The translations under genes and the position numbers were made by a program. Positions 43,564-51,102 of a stretch of 64,000 nt of DNA are shown piece after piece. The notes beneath the pieces were generated by a model. That model saw only the letters and a list, made by a program, of their open reading frames with translations. It ran no database searches and was not told where the DNA came from. Within the stretch, counting starts at the first letter, position 1, and every line of letters starts with the position of its first letter. Source of the DNA: Elizabethkingia miricola (GTDB taxonomy: Bacteria; Bacteroidota; Bacteroidia; Flavobacteriales; Weeksellaceae). Location of the stretch: contig NZ_LSGQ01000030.1 of assembly GCF_001675285.1 (NCBI RefSeq), positions 496,001 through 560,000 of the forward strand, given 5' to 3'.

Positions 43564-44299
43564 AACACTCATTATTGAAGACGAAAAACCAGCAGCACGA
43601 CGTCTGGAGCGAATGCTCTCTACATTTCCGGAACTTGAAATCCAAAAGGTTATACATTCCGTAGAAGACGGGGTACAATGGCTTTCGGAGAATGAACATC
43701 CTAAGCTGATTTTTTCTGATATTGTTCTGGGGGATGGCCTTTCGTTTGACATTTTTGAGAAAATACCGACCAAGAGTTTTATTATTTATACAACTGCTTT
43801 TGATCAATATACATTGAAGGCATTCAAACTAAATAGTATTGATTATCTCCTTAAACCAATTGATGAAGAGGATCTTACAAAAGCTATTGATAAGTTTAAA
43901 AGCTTTATTCCGTCCGGAGAAGTGACACCGTCTTATGAAGTAAAATCAATGCTGGGAAAGGAAAAAACAACTCTTTCACGTATACTTGTGAAAATAGGTT
44001 ATAATCTGAAGATTGTAATGACATCAGAAGTTAGTTGTTTTTATAGTGAAAATAAAATAGTATATCTTCAGACAGCGGAGCGTAGTTTTCCTACAGACTT
44101 TTCTCTTGAAGAACTGGAAAATGTTCTCGACGAGACACAGTTCTTCAGGGTAAACAGACAGTTTATGATTAATCTGAATTATATTAAAAGTATTCATACA
44201 TCACCTGTTTATAAAGTTGAAATGAACTATCAGCCTGATGTTGAAATTACGGTAAGCCGAGACAGAGTGAAAGATTTCAAAGACTGGCTGGTTCGATAA
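43556..44299 (+). CDS. LytTR-family response regulator
   Basis: 247 aa. The receiver domain (1-120) has the acidic pair at Glu8/Asp9, phosphoacceptor Asp55 in FSDIVLGDG, Thr80 and Lys100. The LytTR DNA-binding domain covers about 145-247, with RILVKIGYNLKIV, FYSENKIVYLQT and the conserved FFRVNRQFMINLNYI. It is the likely output of the LytS-type kinase, binding direct-repeat promoters. It is the last gene of the four-gene unit and is followed by a very strong terminator. Confidence 0.92.
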   Translation: MIKTLIIEDEKPAARRLERMLSTFPELEIQKVIHSVEDGVQWLSENEHPKLIFSDIVLGDGLSFDIFEKIPTKSFIIYTTAFDQYTLKAFKLNSIDYLLKPIDEEDLTKAIDKFKSFIPSGEVTPSYEVKSMLGKEKTTLSRILVKIGYNLKIVMTSEVSCFYSENKIVYLQTAERSFPTDFSLEELENVLDETQFFRVNRQFMINLNYIKSIHTSPVYKVEMNYQPDVEITVSRDRVKDFKDWLVR

Positions 44300-44327
44300 T
44301 TAATATAGATTATAAATTTGTTTACAG

Positions 44328-44372
44328 ATTAACAGGGCCTGACTTAATCAAGTCAGGCCCTGTTAATTTTTA
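44328..44372 (+). terminator. Terminator of the LytS/2TM/LytTR operon
   Basis: An 18-bp perfect stem, 44328-44345 against 44350-44367, with tetraloop AATC and a trailing T run. The GC-rich core is AACAGGGCCTGACTT. Confidence 0.92.
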
Positions 44373-44400
44373 CATACTTTTGCAGCAATAAAAACGAATA

Positions 44401-44521
44401 ATCAATTGATTAAAAATCTTGCAAAGAATTCTTTTGTACATAAATTGATTAAAAGAATAATGTGATATTGTATTGATTATGAGAGTTTTTTTGTGCTGTA
44501 GATCAATTGGTTGTGATTGAT
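44401..44521. repeat. Repeated ATCAAT/ATTGAT elements upstream of the lipoprotein-ECF genes
   Basis: The 302-bp gap 44300-44601 has no gene. Besides the terminator it holds the palindrome ATCAATTGAT (44401-44410), a direct repeat AATTGATTAAAA at 44404-44415 and 44443-44454, ATTGAT at 44472-44477, and an inverted pair ATCAAT (44502-44507) / ATTGAT (44516-44521). The spacing suggests binding sites for a regulator of the gene at 44602. AT-richness makes chance recurrence possible. Confidence 0.4.
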
Positions 44522-44601
44522 TTATATAAATTTTATAAAATTAACGCAACCATTTTTATTATAGGCGTCTTATATAGAGACAAATAGAAAAATCAAATAT
44601 T

Positions 44602-45036
44602 ATGAAGTATTTAAAATTCGCATTCCTTTTAGGGATTTTTGGGGTAATTTTTACCAGTTGTTTAGGAGATAACAGAGGAGACAACATTATGTATGGTCTA
44701 TTAGCTACAAGCAAAATTGAACAAAAGGATATCAAACCTGTAGGGGAACAGAGTAAGTTAAATATAACTTATACAACTACAAATACTTGTCAGGCATTTG
44801 TACAGTTCCAGTTAATAAGAAATGAAAATAATGTTATTGATTTAGGTGTAGTAGGCTCACAAAAATCCGGAGATGCATGTGCAGATAAGGTAGAAGATAA
44901 GACTGTAGAATATGCATTTACACCTACAAAAGCAGGTACTTATACTATCAGATTTTGGGCAGGAAAGAACAGTGATAATACGGATAAGTTTATAGAAGAA
45001 AAAGTAGAAATTAAAGCATTAGAACCAGCTAAATAG
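44602..45036 (+). CDS. Secreted lipoprotein, unknown
   Basis: 144 aa. The signal peptide ends in lipobox FTSC (Cys20). The mature part is a predicted beta-sandwich with NITYTTTNTCQAFVQFQL, a second cysteine pair (TNTC and DAC) and the strand pattern AFTPTKAGTYTIRFWAG typical of immunoglobulin-like folds. No family could be named. It ends 15 bp before the ECF sigma gene, so the two are probably co-transcribed. It could be a target or sensor partner of that sigma factor, which is inference from position. Confidence 0.75.
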   Translation: MKYLKFAFLLGIFGVIFTSCLGDNRGDNIMYGLLATSKIEQKDIKPVGEQSKLNITYTTTNTCQAFVQFQLIRNENNVIDLGVVGSQKSGDACADKVEDKTVEYAFTPTKAGTYTIRFWAGKNSDNTDKFIEEKVEIKALEPAK

Positions 45037-45051
45037 CATAACTTAATTTCT

Positions 45052-45600
45052 TTGGATAAAGAACTAATTGAGATTATTGAACGGTGCCAAGAAAACGATA
45101 GGAAAGCACAAGAACTTTTGTATCGGAGGTATTCTAATGTTTTGTTCTCAATATGTCTGAGGTATTCCGGCAATTATGAAAATGCGCAGGATGTGTTTCA
45201 GGAAGGCTTTATCCTTATTTTTAAAAAAATCACACAGTATAGCTTTTCTGGCTCCTTTGAAGGCTGGATAAAACGTGTGATGGTTAACCTAAATCTTGAA
45301 AAACACAGGCAGAAAGAAATCTGGTTAACTGAAATAGAGGAAAATATGCCTCTTATAGATGAAGAAGATAATGATCCAAATGATTTCCAGAACGTTAATT
45401 ATCAGGATCTTATAAAATATGTTCAAAACCTGCCAACACAGTATAGGCAGGTTTTTAACCTTTATGTTTTTGAAGAATATACACATAACGAAATTGCAGA
45501 AAGCTTAAAAATATCCCCCGGAACATCCAAGTCCAATCTATCCAGAGCAAGAGAGATTCTTAGAAAAGAATTGATGAAAATAAAACGCAGAGCAGAATGA
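45052..45600 (+). CDS. ECF-type RNA polymerase sigma factor
   Basis: 182 aa from a TTG start at 45052; no in-frame ATG is available before the conserved region. Region 2 is at about 20-85 (RRYSNVLFSICLRYSGN, AQDVFQEGFI), and region 4 at about 125-178 with LPTQYRQVFNLYVFEEYTH and the helix-turn-helix AESLKISPGTSKSNLSRAR. It is of the short two-domain ECF kind. It overlaps the next gene by 4 bp (ATGA), and that product has the membrane topology of an anti-sigma factor. Confidence 0.9.
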   Translation: MDKELIEIIERCQENDRKAQELLYRRYSNVLFSICLRYSGNYENAQDVFQEGFILIFKKITQYSFSGSFEGWIKRVMVNLNLEKHRQKEIWLTEIEENMPLIDEEDNDPNDFQNVNYQDLIKYVQNLPTQYRQVFNLYVFEEYTHNEIAESLKISPGTSKSNLSRAREILRKELMKIKRRAE

Positions 45601-46949
45601 AAAATATAGACAAAATATTTAAAGACCAGCTTAGCCAGCCGCAGAATCCGCCGGCTGAAGCATGGGATTTTATTCAGTCTGCACTGAATGGAGAGAAACG
45701 ACGAAAATCTGCGGCCTATATATGGCTTCCTGTTTCCGGAATTGCTGCAATGTTTCTAATTGGTGTTTTTATTTTTAAATCGAATGAAGATTCTTCAGAA
45801 AAGAAACAGGAGACAAGACTTGTTAAACAAACTCAACCTCAGAAATCTAATACTGTTGAAACAGAGAAAGATAGTACGAATGAAATAATACAGGAAAGTA
45901 GTGGAGTAGATTATATTTCCGGTATGAAGGATAATGTTATAGCCTGGACTAAAAATGTTTTTATACCAAAAGATAAAGCTTCTGATATCTCAGAGACAAA
46001 TAAAGAGCTTATTTCTCAGTATAAAAATGAAACTGCTACGAATAAGGAAGGAAATGAAAAGACAACAATAGTACAACAGGATAAGAACGGAAATAAAACA
46101 GAGAATAAATACGAGCAGATTTTTCCAGATAAAAATAATGCGTCTGATCTTCTTACGGGAAGAAACAAAATATTACAGCAATCAAATAAAGGCTCTCAAA
46201 GTAGTGGAGATAAATTTTCTATCTCTGCGTTTTTTGCACCTACACAGGTAAATTCTTTCGGAGGCAAATCTTTACTGTCCAATGATTTCAATAACCTGGA
46301 CATTCAGAACTCTGTAAACATGTCCTATGGAGCACGAGTAAGCTACGCAATAAATGACAAAATAAAGATCAGAACAGGAGCCGGAATGATGGATATAGAA
46401 CAAAGAACAAAGAATGTTCCTATTTCCGTAAGTGTTTCCGGTGGAAGAGGAGGAGCAATGTTGTATCAGCTTGCACCTATTCCTCCTGCTCATAATATTT
46501 CTTATTCCGGAGATCTCAGAGTAGGGAGCATCGAACCTGTGTCCAACTTACAGGCAGACGGAGCTTTTGCAAAAAGCTATTTACAGGGAGATATTGCTCA
46601 GAAAATCCGATATGTAGAGATTCCTTTGGAAGCAGAGATCAATTTTGCCCAACTTAATAAATTAGGCTTTAATGCAACACTTGGAGCAAGCTCATATGTA
46701 CTAACCCATAATAGCATTTCAGCAGTTACGCCAGGATCTTCTGTAAAACAGGATCTAGGAACAGCAACTAACCTGAATGATTTGAGTTTCAGTGCGAATG
46801 CCGGGATTAAAATTGACTATGAAGTTTCTAAAAAAATGAAACTGAATGTAGAACCAACATTTAAATACATGATAAAACCAATGAATAAAGTAAATGATAC
46901 GAAACCTTATATAATAGGAGTGAGTACCGGAGTTACTTTTTCATTTTAA
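45597..46949 (+). CDS. Membrane-anchored protein, anti-sigma-like N end and barrel-like C end
   Basis: 450 aa. Residues 1-40 are cytoplasmic in type (IFKDQLSQPQNPPAEAWDFIQ), one membrane helix spans about 43-60, a long polar Ser/Lys/Asn-rich linker covers 61-215, and the C-terminal part (about 216-450) has alternating strands as in outer-membrane beta-barrel domains (YGARVSYAINDKIKIRTGAGM) and ends in Phe. Such genes regularly follow ECF sigma genes in Flavobacteriia. The N-terminal segment may hold the sigma factor while the linker crosses the periplasm. It overlaps the sigma gene by 4 bp. Confidence 0.75.
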   Translation: MKNIDKIFKDQLSQPQNPPAEAWDFIQSALNGEKRRKSAAYIWLPVSGIAAMFLIGVFIFKSNEDSSEKKQETRLVKQTQPQKSNTVETEKDSTNEIIQESSGVDYISGMKDNVIAWTKNVFIPKDKASDISETNKELISQYKNETATNKEGNEKTTIVQQDKNGNKTENKYEQIFPDKNNASDLLTGRNKILQQSNKGSQSSGDKFSISAFFAPTQVNSFGGKSLLSNDFNNLDIQNSVNMSYGARVSYAINDKIKIRTGAGMMDIEQRTKNVPISVSVSGGRGGAMLYQLAPIPPAHNISYSGDLRVGSIEPVSNLQADGAFAKSYLQGDIAQKIRYVEIPLEAEINFAQLNKLGFNATLGASSYVLTHNSISAVTPGSSVKQDLGTATNLNDLSFSANAGIKIDYEVSKKMKLNVEPTFKYMIKPMNKVNDTKPYIIGVSTGVTFSF

Positions 46950-46984
46950 CATAATATTAATTTTAATTTCTTTTTTTATTCAGA

Positions 46985-47016
46985 TGGGGGTTTGGCTATA
47001 TACCAGCCCCTTTTTG
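46985..47016 (+). terminator. Probable terminator after the ECF unit
   Basis: GGGG at the start pairs with CCCC, and TGG with CCA, around loop CTATATA, with an internal loop; five T follow. The stem is imperfect. Confidence 0.5.
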
Positions 47017-47040
47017 ATTGGATTTCAAGTTTACATTCAG

Positions 47041-47048
47041 TATTTTTG
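47041..47048 (+). promoter_or_regulatory. -7 promoter box of nagB
   Basis: TATTTTTG, an exact TAnnTTTG match, 16 nt before the nagB ATG. A TTG at 47018-47020, 20 nt upstream, could be the -33 element. Confidence 0.6.
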
Positions 47049-47064
47049 AAAAAACAAAATAAAC

Positions 47065-48984
47065 ATGCAAAGATTAAATCTATTAGAAGAGACCAGATTT
47101 GAAAAAATTCCAGTAACGGTCTATTCTTCAGAAACAGAAGCAACAAAAACTGTTGCGAGCAGAATAGCACAGTTAATTAAAGATAAACAAGTTAAAGGCG
47201 AGAAAGCAGTGCTAGGCTTAGCGACAGGTGTTACACCAATAAAAGTTTATCAGGAATTGGTAAGACTTCATAAAGAAGAAGGGCTAAGTTTTAACAACGT
47301 TGTTACCTTCAATTTGGACGAGTATTATCCAATGCTGCCAAACGAACCCCAGAGTTATGTAACTTTCATGAATGAAAACCTTTTCAATCATGTTGATGTA
47401 CCAAAAGAGAATATTCATATTCCTGATGGTAGTATTAAAGAAGAAGAAGTTGCAGAGTTCTGTAAAGAATATGAACAAAAGATCAACGCTTTCGGAGGTT
47501 TAGATATCCAGGTTCTTGGGATCGGTCGTACCGGACATATTGGTTTCAACGAACCAGGAGCAGCACCAAATTCGGGAACAAGAATGGTGACACTGGACGA
47601 TCTTACACGTAAAGATGCATCCAGAGATTTTGGAGGAAAGGAAAACGTTCCGAAGAAAGCAATCACAATGGGGGTTGGATCTATATTCAAAGCCAGAGAG
47701 ATTATTCTAATGGCTTGGAATAAGAAAAAAGCTCCGATTATTAAAAAAGCTGTCGAAGGAGAGGTGTCTTCTGATATTCCGGCAACTTATCTGCAACTTT
47801 CACAAAACGTGGAGTTTATTGTTGATGAAGATGCAGCATCGTTATTAACAAGATTTGATAAGCCTTGGTTGGCTCAGGATATTGAGTGGGATGATGTAAT
47901 TACTAAAAAAGCTGTTGTATGGTTGTCTCAGAAATTAGGCAAGCCAATTCTTAAACTTACTGACGACGATTATAATACTCATGGTATGGATAAGCTGATT
48001 ACCGAAAAAGGTCCGGCTTATAACATGAATATTAAGATCTTTAACGAATTACAGCATACTATTACCGGATGGCCAGGTGGAAAACCTAATGTAGATGATT
48101 CTCAGAGACCGGAAAGAGCAAATCCAGCGAAGAAAAATGTATTGTTATTCTCTCCGCATCCTGATGATGATGTAATTTCTATGGGAGGAACATTCATTAA
48201 GCTGGCAGACCAGGGACATAATGTCCATGTAGCATACCAGACTTCCGGAAATGCAGCTGTTTGGGATGATGATGTACTGAGATATTTAGAATTTGCTGAA
48301 GATTTCTCTAAACTGGTTGGTTTTGACGATCAGAAAGTAAAAAACATCTACAAAGATAATGTAGAGATTTTCGACCAGAAAAAGCCAAACCAAACAGATA
48401 CAGAATTTATAAGAAAAGTTAAGTTCCTGATTAGAAAAGGAGAAGCAATTGCCGGAGCTCGTTTTGTGGGGCTAAATGAAGATCAAATCCACTTCCAGGA
48501 TCTTCCGTTCTATGACAGAAGAAAGTTTGATAAAAGCAGTTCGTATGAAGATGATATCCAGCAAACAATCGAGCTACTGAGAAAAGTAAAGCCTCATCAG
48601 GTTTTTGCAGCAGGAGATTTTGAAGATCCACATGGAACCCATAAAGTGTGCTTCGATATTATTTTAGAGGCCCTAAAAAGGCTAAAAGAAACAGATGAGT
48701 GGACAAAAGACTGTTGGTTATGGATGTACCGTGGTGCATGGCATGAATTCCCGATCCATGAGATCGAAATGGCAGTACCTCTTTCTCCACAAGAAGTTTA
48801 CAAGAAAAGATTAGCAATATTCAAACATCAGTCACAGAAAGACTTACCTGTTTTCCCTGGTGACGATGCCCGTGAGTTCTGGGTAAGAGCAGAGGACAGA
48901 ACAAGTGAGACAGCACAGTTGTATAACAACTTAGGTTTAGCTGAATATGAAGCAATTGAAGCTTTTGTAAGATATAAGTTTTAA
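47065..48984 (+). CDS. nagB: Glucosamine-6-phosphate deaminase with C-terminal PIG-L domain
   Basis: 639 aa. Residues 1-290 are NagB: GLATGVTP at 51-58, Asp85 in LDEYYP and GHIGFNEP at 157-164, with His158 in the ring-opening site. It deaminates glucosamine 6-phosphate to fructose 6-phosphate. From about 358 follows a PIG-L/LmbE deacetylase-like domain with zinc motif SPHPDDD at 363-369 and a later DPHGTH. That domain removes acetyl groups from GlcNAc-type substrates elsewhere, so one chain may both deacetylate and deaminate; this is inference. It has its own promoter and terminator. Confidence 0.93.
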   Translation: MQRLNLLEETRFEKIPVTVYSSETEATKTVASRIAQLIKDKQVKGEKAVLGLATGVTPIKVYQELVRLHKEEGLSFNNVVTFNLDEYYPMLPNEPQSYVTFMNENLFNHVDVPKENIHIPDGSIKEEEVAEFCKEYEQKINAFGGLDIQVLGIGRTGHIGFNEPGAAPNSGTRMVTLDDLTRKDASRDFGGKENVPKKAITMGVGSIFKAREIILMAWNKKKAPIIKKAVEGEVSSDIPATYLQLSQNVEFIVDEDAASLLTRFDKPWLAQDIEWDDVITKKAVVWLSQKLGKPILKLTDDDYNTHGMDKLITEKGPAYNMNIKIFNELQHTITGWPGGKPNVDDSQRPERANPAKKNVLLFSPHPDDDVISMGGTFIKLADQGHNVHVAYQTSGNAAVWDDDVLRYLEFAEDFSKLVGFDDQKVKNIYKDNVEIFDQKKPNQTDTEFIRKVKFLIRKGEAIAGARFVGLNEDQIHFQDLPFYDRRKFDKSSSYEDDIQQTIELLRKVKPHQVFAAGDFEDPHGTHKVCFDIILEALKRLKETDEWTKDCWLWMYRGAWHEFPIHEIEMAVPLSPQEVYKKRLAIFKHQSQKDLPVFPGDDAREFWVRAEDRTSETAQLYNNLGLAEYEAIEAFVRYKF

Positions 48985-49006
48985 ATAACTGATAATGAAT
49001 CAATAT

Positions 49007-49034
49007 AAAGGACGGATTTTTCCGTCCTTTTTTG
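49007..49034 (+). terminator. Terminator of nagB
   Basis: A 10-bp stem AAAGGACGGA (49007-49016) / TCCGTCCTTT (49021-49030) with loop TTTT and a T run. Confidence 0.85.
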
Positions 49035-49130
49035 TTTAAATAAACATTTATGCGTAATTTAACAGAATATTAATAGACACATTTTCCCGAAAGGAACACT
49101 ATTTGCAGTATTTATACCACTTAAATTACA

Positions 49131-49319
49131 ATGAAAATGAACAAGAGTATTGGAGTTTTATTAGCGAGTGCTGTTGGATTAGTAACAGTATTAGGAGTTT
49201 TTGGGCTACGTAAATTGGTTTCTAAACATGATCACGATGACTATTATGATTATCTTACAGATCGTAACTCGCAAAAGAATGATGAAGCTGATAGTGTGGA
49301 ACTTAATGCATATTTGTAG
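49131..49319 (+). CDS. Small membrane protein, unknown
   Basis: 62 aa. One hydrophobic segment (about 6-25) is followed by a polar tail with HDHDDYYDYLTDRN, rich in Asp, His and Tyr. No family recognised. It stands alone between two hairpin terminators, which supports it being a real single-gene unit. The start is ATG at 49131, with a second Met two codons later. The acidic His/Asp tail could bind metal, but that is a guess. Confidence 0.6.
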   Translation: MKMNKSIGVLLASAVGLVTVLGVFGLRKLVSKHDHDDYYDYLTDRNSQKNDEADSVELNAYL

Positions 49320-49346
49320 TAAATAAACTTATTCATATTATAGCAG

Positions 49347-49377
49347 AAAGCTTTAACCATCGGTTAAAGCTTTTTTT
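49347..49377 (+). terminator. Terminator of the 62-aa membrane protein gene
   Basis: A 12-bp stem AAAGCTTTAACC (49347-49358) / GGTTAAAGCTTT (49362-49373) with loop ATC and a T run. Confidence 0.85.
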
Positions 49378-49455
49378 GTGGAAAACTATCGGTAATAACT
49401 GAATATGTTTTCAGAATGTTTGATCTAAATTCGTACACAGAAATACAAAATTGTA

Positions 49456-50496
49456 ATGGCAATAGATCCCGTAAAAGGGCAGGGCGCTCAGCAGAATGTA
49501 CATAACAGATTCGATCGGTACTCGTTTGATTCTGAGGACGAAGATGCAGATCTGAGAAAAACCAATTTTACAGAAGTATTTCCGAAAACAATAGTCAACC
49601 AGGTTAAAAGTCCGGATCTGCCTATGGAGTATTCTCTAAACCCTTATCAGGGATGCGAACATGGCTGTTCTTACTGCTTTGCAAGGCCTACACATGAATA
49701 TTGGGGATATAGTGCCGGAGTAGATTTTGAGAGAAGTATCATGTTTAAGAAAAATGCTCCGGAATTGCTTGAAAAATTTTTAAAAAAAAGAGGATATCAG
49801 CCAAAGCCTATTTTAGTATCCGGTAATACAGATTGTTATCAGCCTGTAGAACGTAAGCTGGAGATTACCAGAAAACTATTGCAACTGTTCCTGGATTACA
49901 GACATCCTGTCAATATTATTACCAAGAATGCTTTAGTACTTCGGGATATTGATATTTTAAAGCCTTTAGCAGAACAAAACCTTGTTTCTGTGGCTTTGAG
50001 TATTCCTACAATTAATGAAGATTTAAGAAGGGTAATGGAGCCGCGGACGTCTTCGTCAAAGAATAAAATACGTGCGGTAGAAGAGCTTACTAAAAATGGA
50101 ATTCCGGTACACATAATGGTTGCCCCAATTATTCCGGGGCTGAACAGTGATGAGATACTCAGTATAATGAAAGTGACATCTGAAGCAGGGGCACTGTCTG
50201 CAGGTTATACATTAGTGAGGCTTAATGATACTGTAGAGCCTGTATTTGTAAAATGGATTGAAACATATTTTCCAGATCGGAAAGATAAAGTTCTCAATCT
50301 TATACGTTCTATGCGGGGCGGAAATCTGGGTGAAAAGAGATTTTATAACCGCTATGAAGGGGAAGGAAATATTGCAGAAATGATTCATAATACAGTAAAA
50401 CTTGGAAAGAGAAAATTTTTTGCCGGAAGGGAGAGAATCGTATTGGATACAAGCAATTTTACAGGAACAAAAGACCAGCAACTCCGGTTGTTTTAG
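49456..50496 (+). CDS. PA0069-type radical SAM protein
   Basis: 346 aa. The cluster motif is CEHGCSYC (about 68-75) preceded by SLNPYQG and followed by FARPTHEYW, the signature of the PA0069/Rv2578c group related to spore photoproduct lyase. VSGNTDCYQPVE and LRRVMEPRT are further family blocks. The reaction is not known; DNA repair has been suggested from the spore-lyase relation. GNAT and menD genes follow but have their own promoter boxes, so context does not define a pathway. Confidence 0.85.
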   Translation: MAIDPVKGQGAQQNVHNRFDRYSFDSEDEDADLRKTNFTEVFPKTIVNQVKSPDLPMEYSLNPYQGCEHGCSYCFARPTHEYWGYSAGVDFERSIMFKKNAPELLEKFLKKRGYQPKPILVSGNTDCYQPVERKLEITRKLLQLFLDYRHPVNIITKNALVLRDIDILKPLAEQNLVSVALSIPTINEDLRRVMEPRTSSSKNKIRAVEELTKNGIPVHIMVAPIIPGLNSDEILSIMKVTSEAGALSAGYTLVRLNDTVEPVFVKWIETYFPDRKDKVLNLIRSMRGGNLGEKRFYNRYEGEGNIAEMIHNTVKLGKRKFFAGRERIVLDTSNFTGTKDQQLRLF

Positions 50497-50504
50497 TATA
50501 TTTG
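50497..50504 (+). promoter_or_regulatory. -7 promoter box of the GNAT gene
   Basis: TATATTTG, an exact TAnnTTTG match beginning at the base after the radical SAM stop codon, 24 nt upstream of the next ATG. Confidence 0.5.
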
Positions 50505-50528
50505 TTAGCACAGACATTAAAGTAGAAT

Positions 50529-51041
50529 ATGGAAGAAATCACATTCAGACAGGCGGAAGAAAAAGACAAAGATATTATCTGGGGAATCCTTCAGCAGGCT
50601 ATTGAAAGAAGAAAAAATGACGGAAGCAATCAGTGGCAGGATGGTTATCCAAATTTACAGACTGTTGAAAATGATATTGCAAAAGGCCAGGGATATGTTC
50701 TGACACTAAATGATGAAGTAATTACTTATGCTGCTTTAATTTTCAATGACGAACCTGCCTATGAAAATATAAAGGGAGAATGGCTTACTAATGGTGATTT
50801 TATGGTTGTTCATAGAGTTGCCGTTTCCGAAAAAGCAGCAGGAAAAGGAATTGTAAAAAAATTCTTTGGTACTCTGGATGACTTTGCCAGATCTAAAAAG
50901 GTTTACAGTATAAAGGTAGATACCAATTTCGATAACCTTGCTATGCTGGCTATTCTTGAAAAATTAGGATATGTTTATTGCGGAGAGGTCGTTTTCCGTG
51001 AAAGTGCCCGTAAAGCTTTCGAAAAAGTATTAACGGCTTAA
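50529..51041 (+). CDS. GNAT-family N-acetyltransferase
   Basis: 170 aa. The GNAT core is seen as VVHRVAVSEKAAGKGIVKKFF (acetyl-CoA loop in shorter form KAAGKGI, about 111-117) and the last strand/helix NLAMLAILEKLGYVYCGEV. The substrate is not identifiable; the N-terminal helix has IWGILQQAIERRKNDGSNQW, common in a flavobacterial subgroup. Cytoplasmic. It starts 32 bp after the radical SAM gene behind its own promoter box. Confidence 0.8.
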   Translation: MEEITFRQAEEKDKDIIWGILQQAIERRKNDGSNQWQDGYPNLQTVENDIAKGQGYVLTLNDEVITYAALIFNDEPAYENIKGEWLTNGDFMVVHRVAVSEKAAGKGIVKKFFGTLDDFARSKKVYSIKVDTNFDNLAMLAILEKLGYVYCGEVVFRESARKAFEKVLTA

Positions 51042-51066
51042 GCTTTGAAGGCTAAGCCTTTTTCTT

Positions 51067-51074
51067 TAGTTTTG
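51067..51074 (+). promoter_or_regulatory. -7 promoter box of menD
   Basis: TAGTTTTG, an exact TAnnTTTG match, 28 nt before the menD ATG. Just upstream, GGCTTA (51035-51040) can pair with TAAGCC (51053-51058), followed by T5: a weak terminator for the GNAT gene. Confidence 0.5.
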
Positions 51075-51102
51075 TATTCTGGTTTTTATCCAAATTAATT
51101 TC

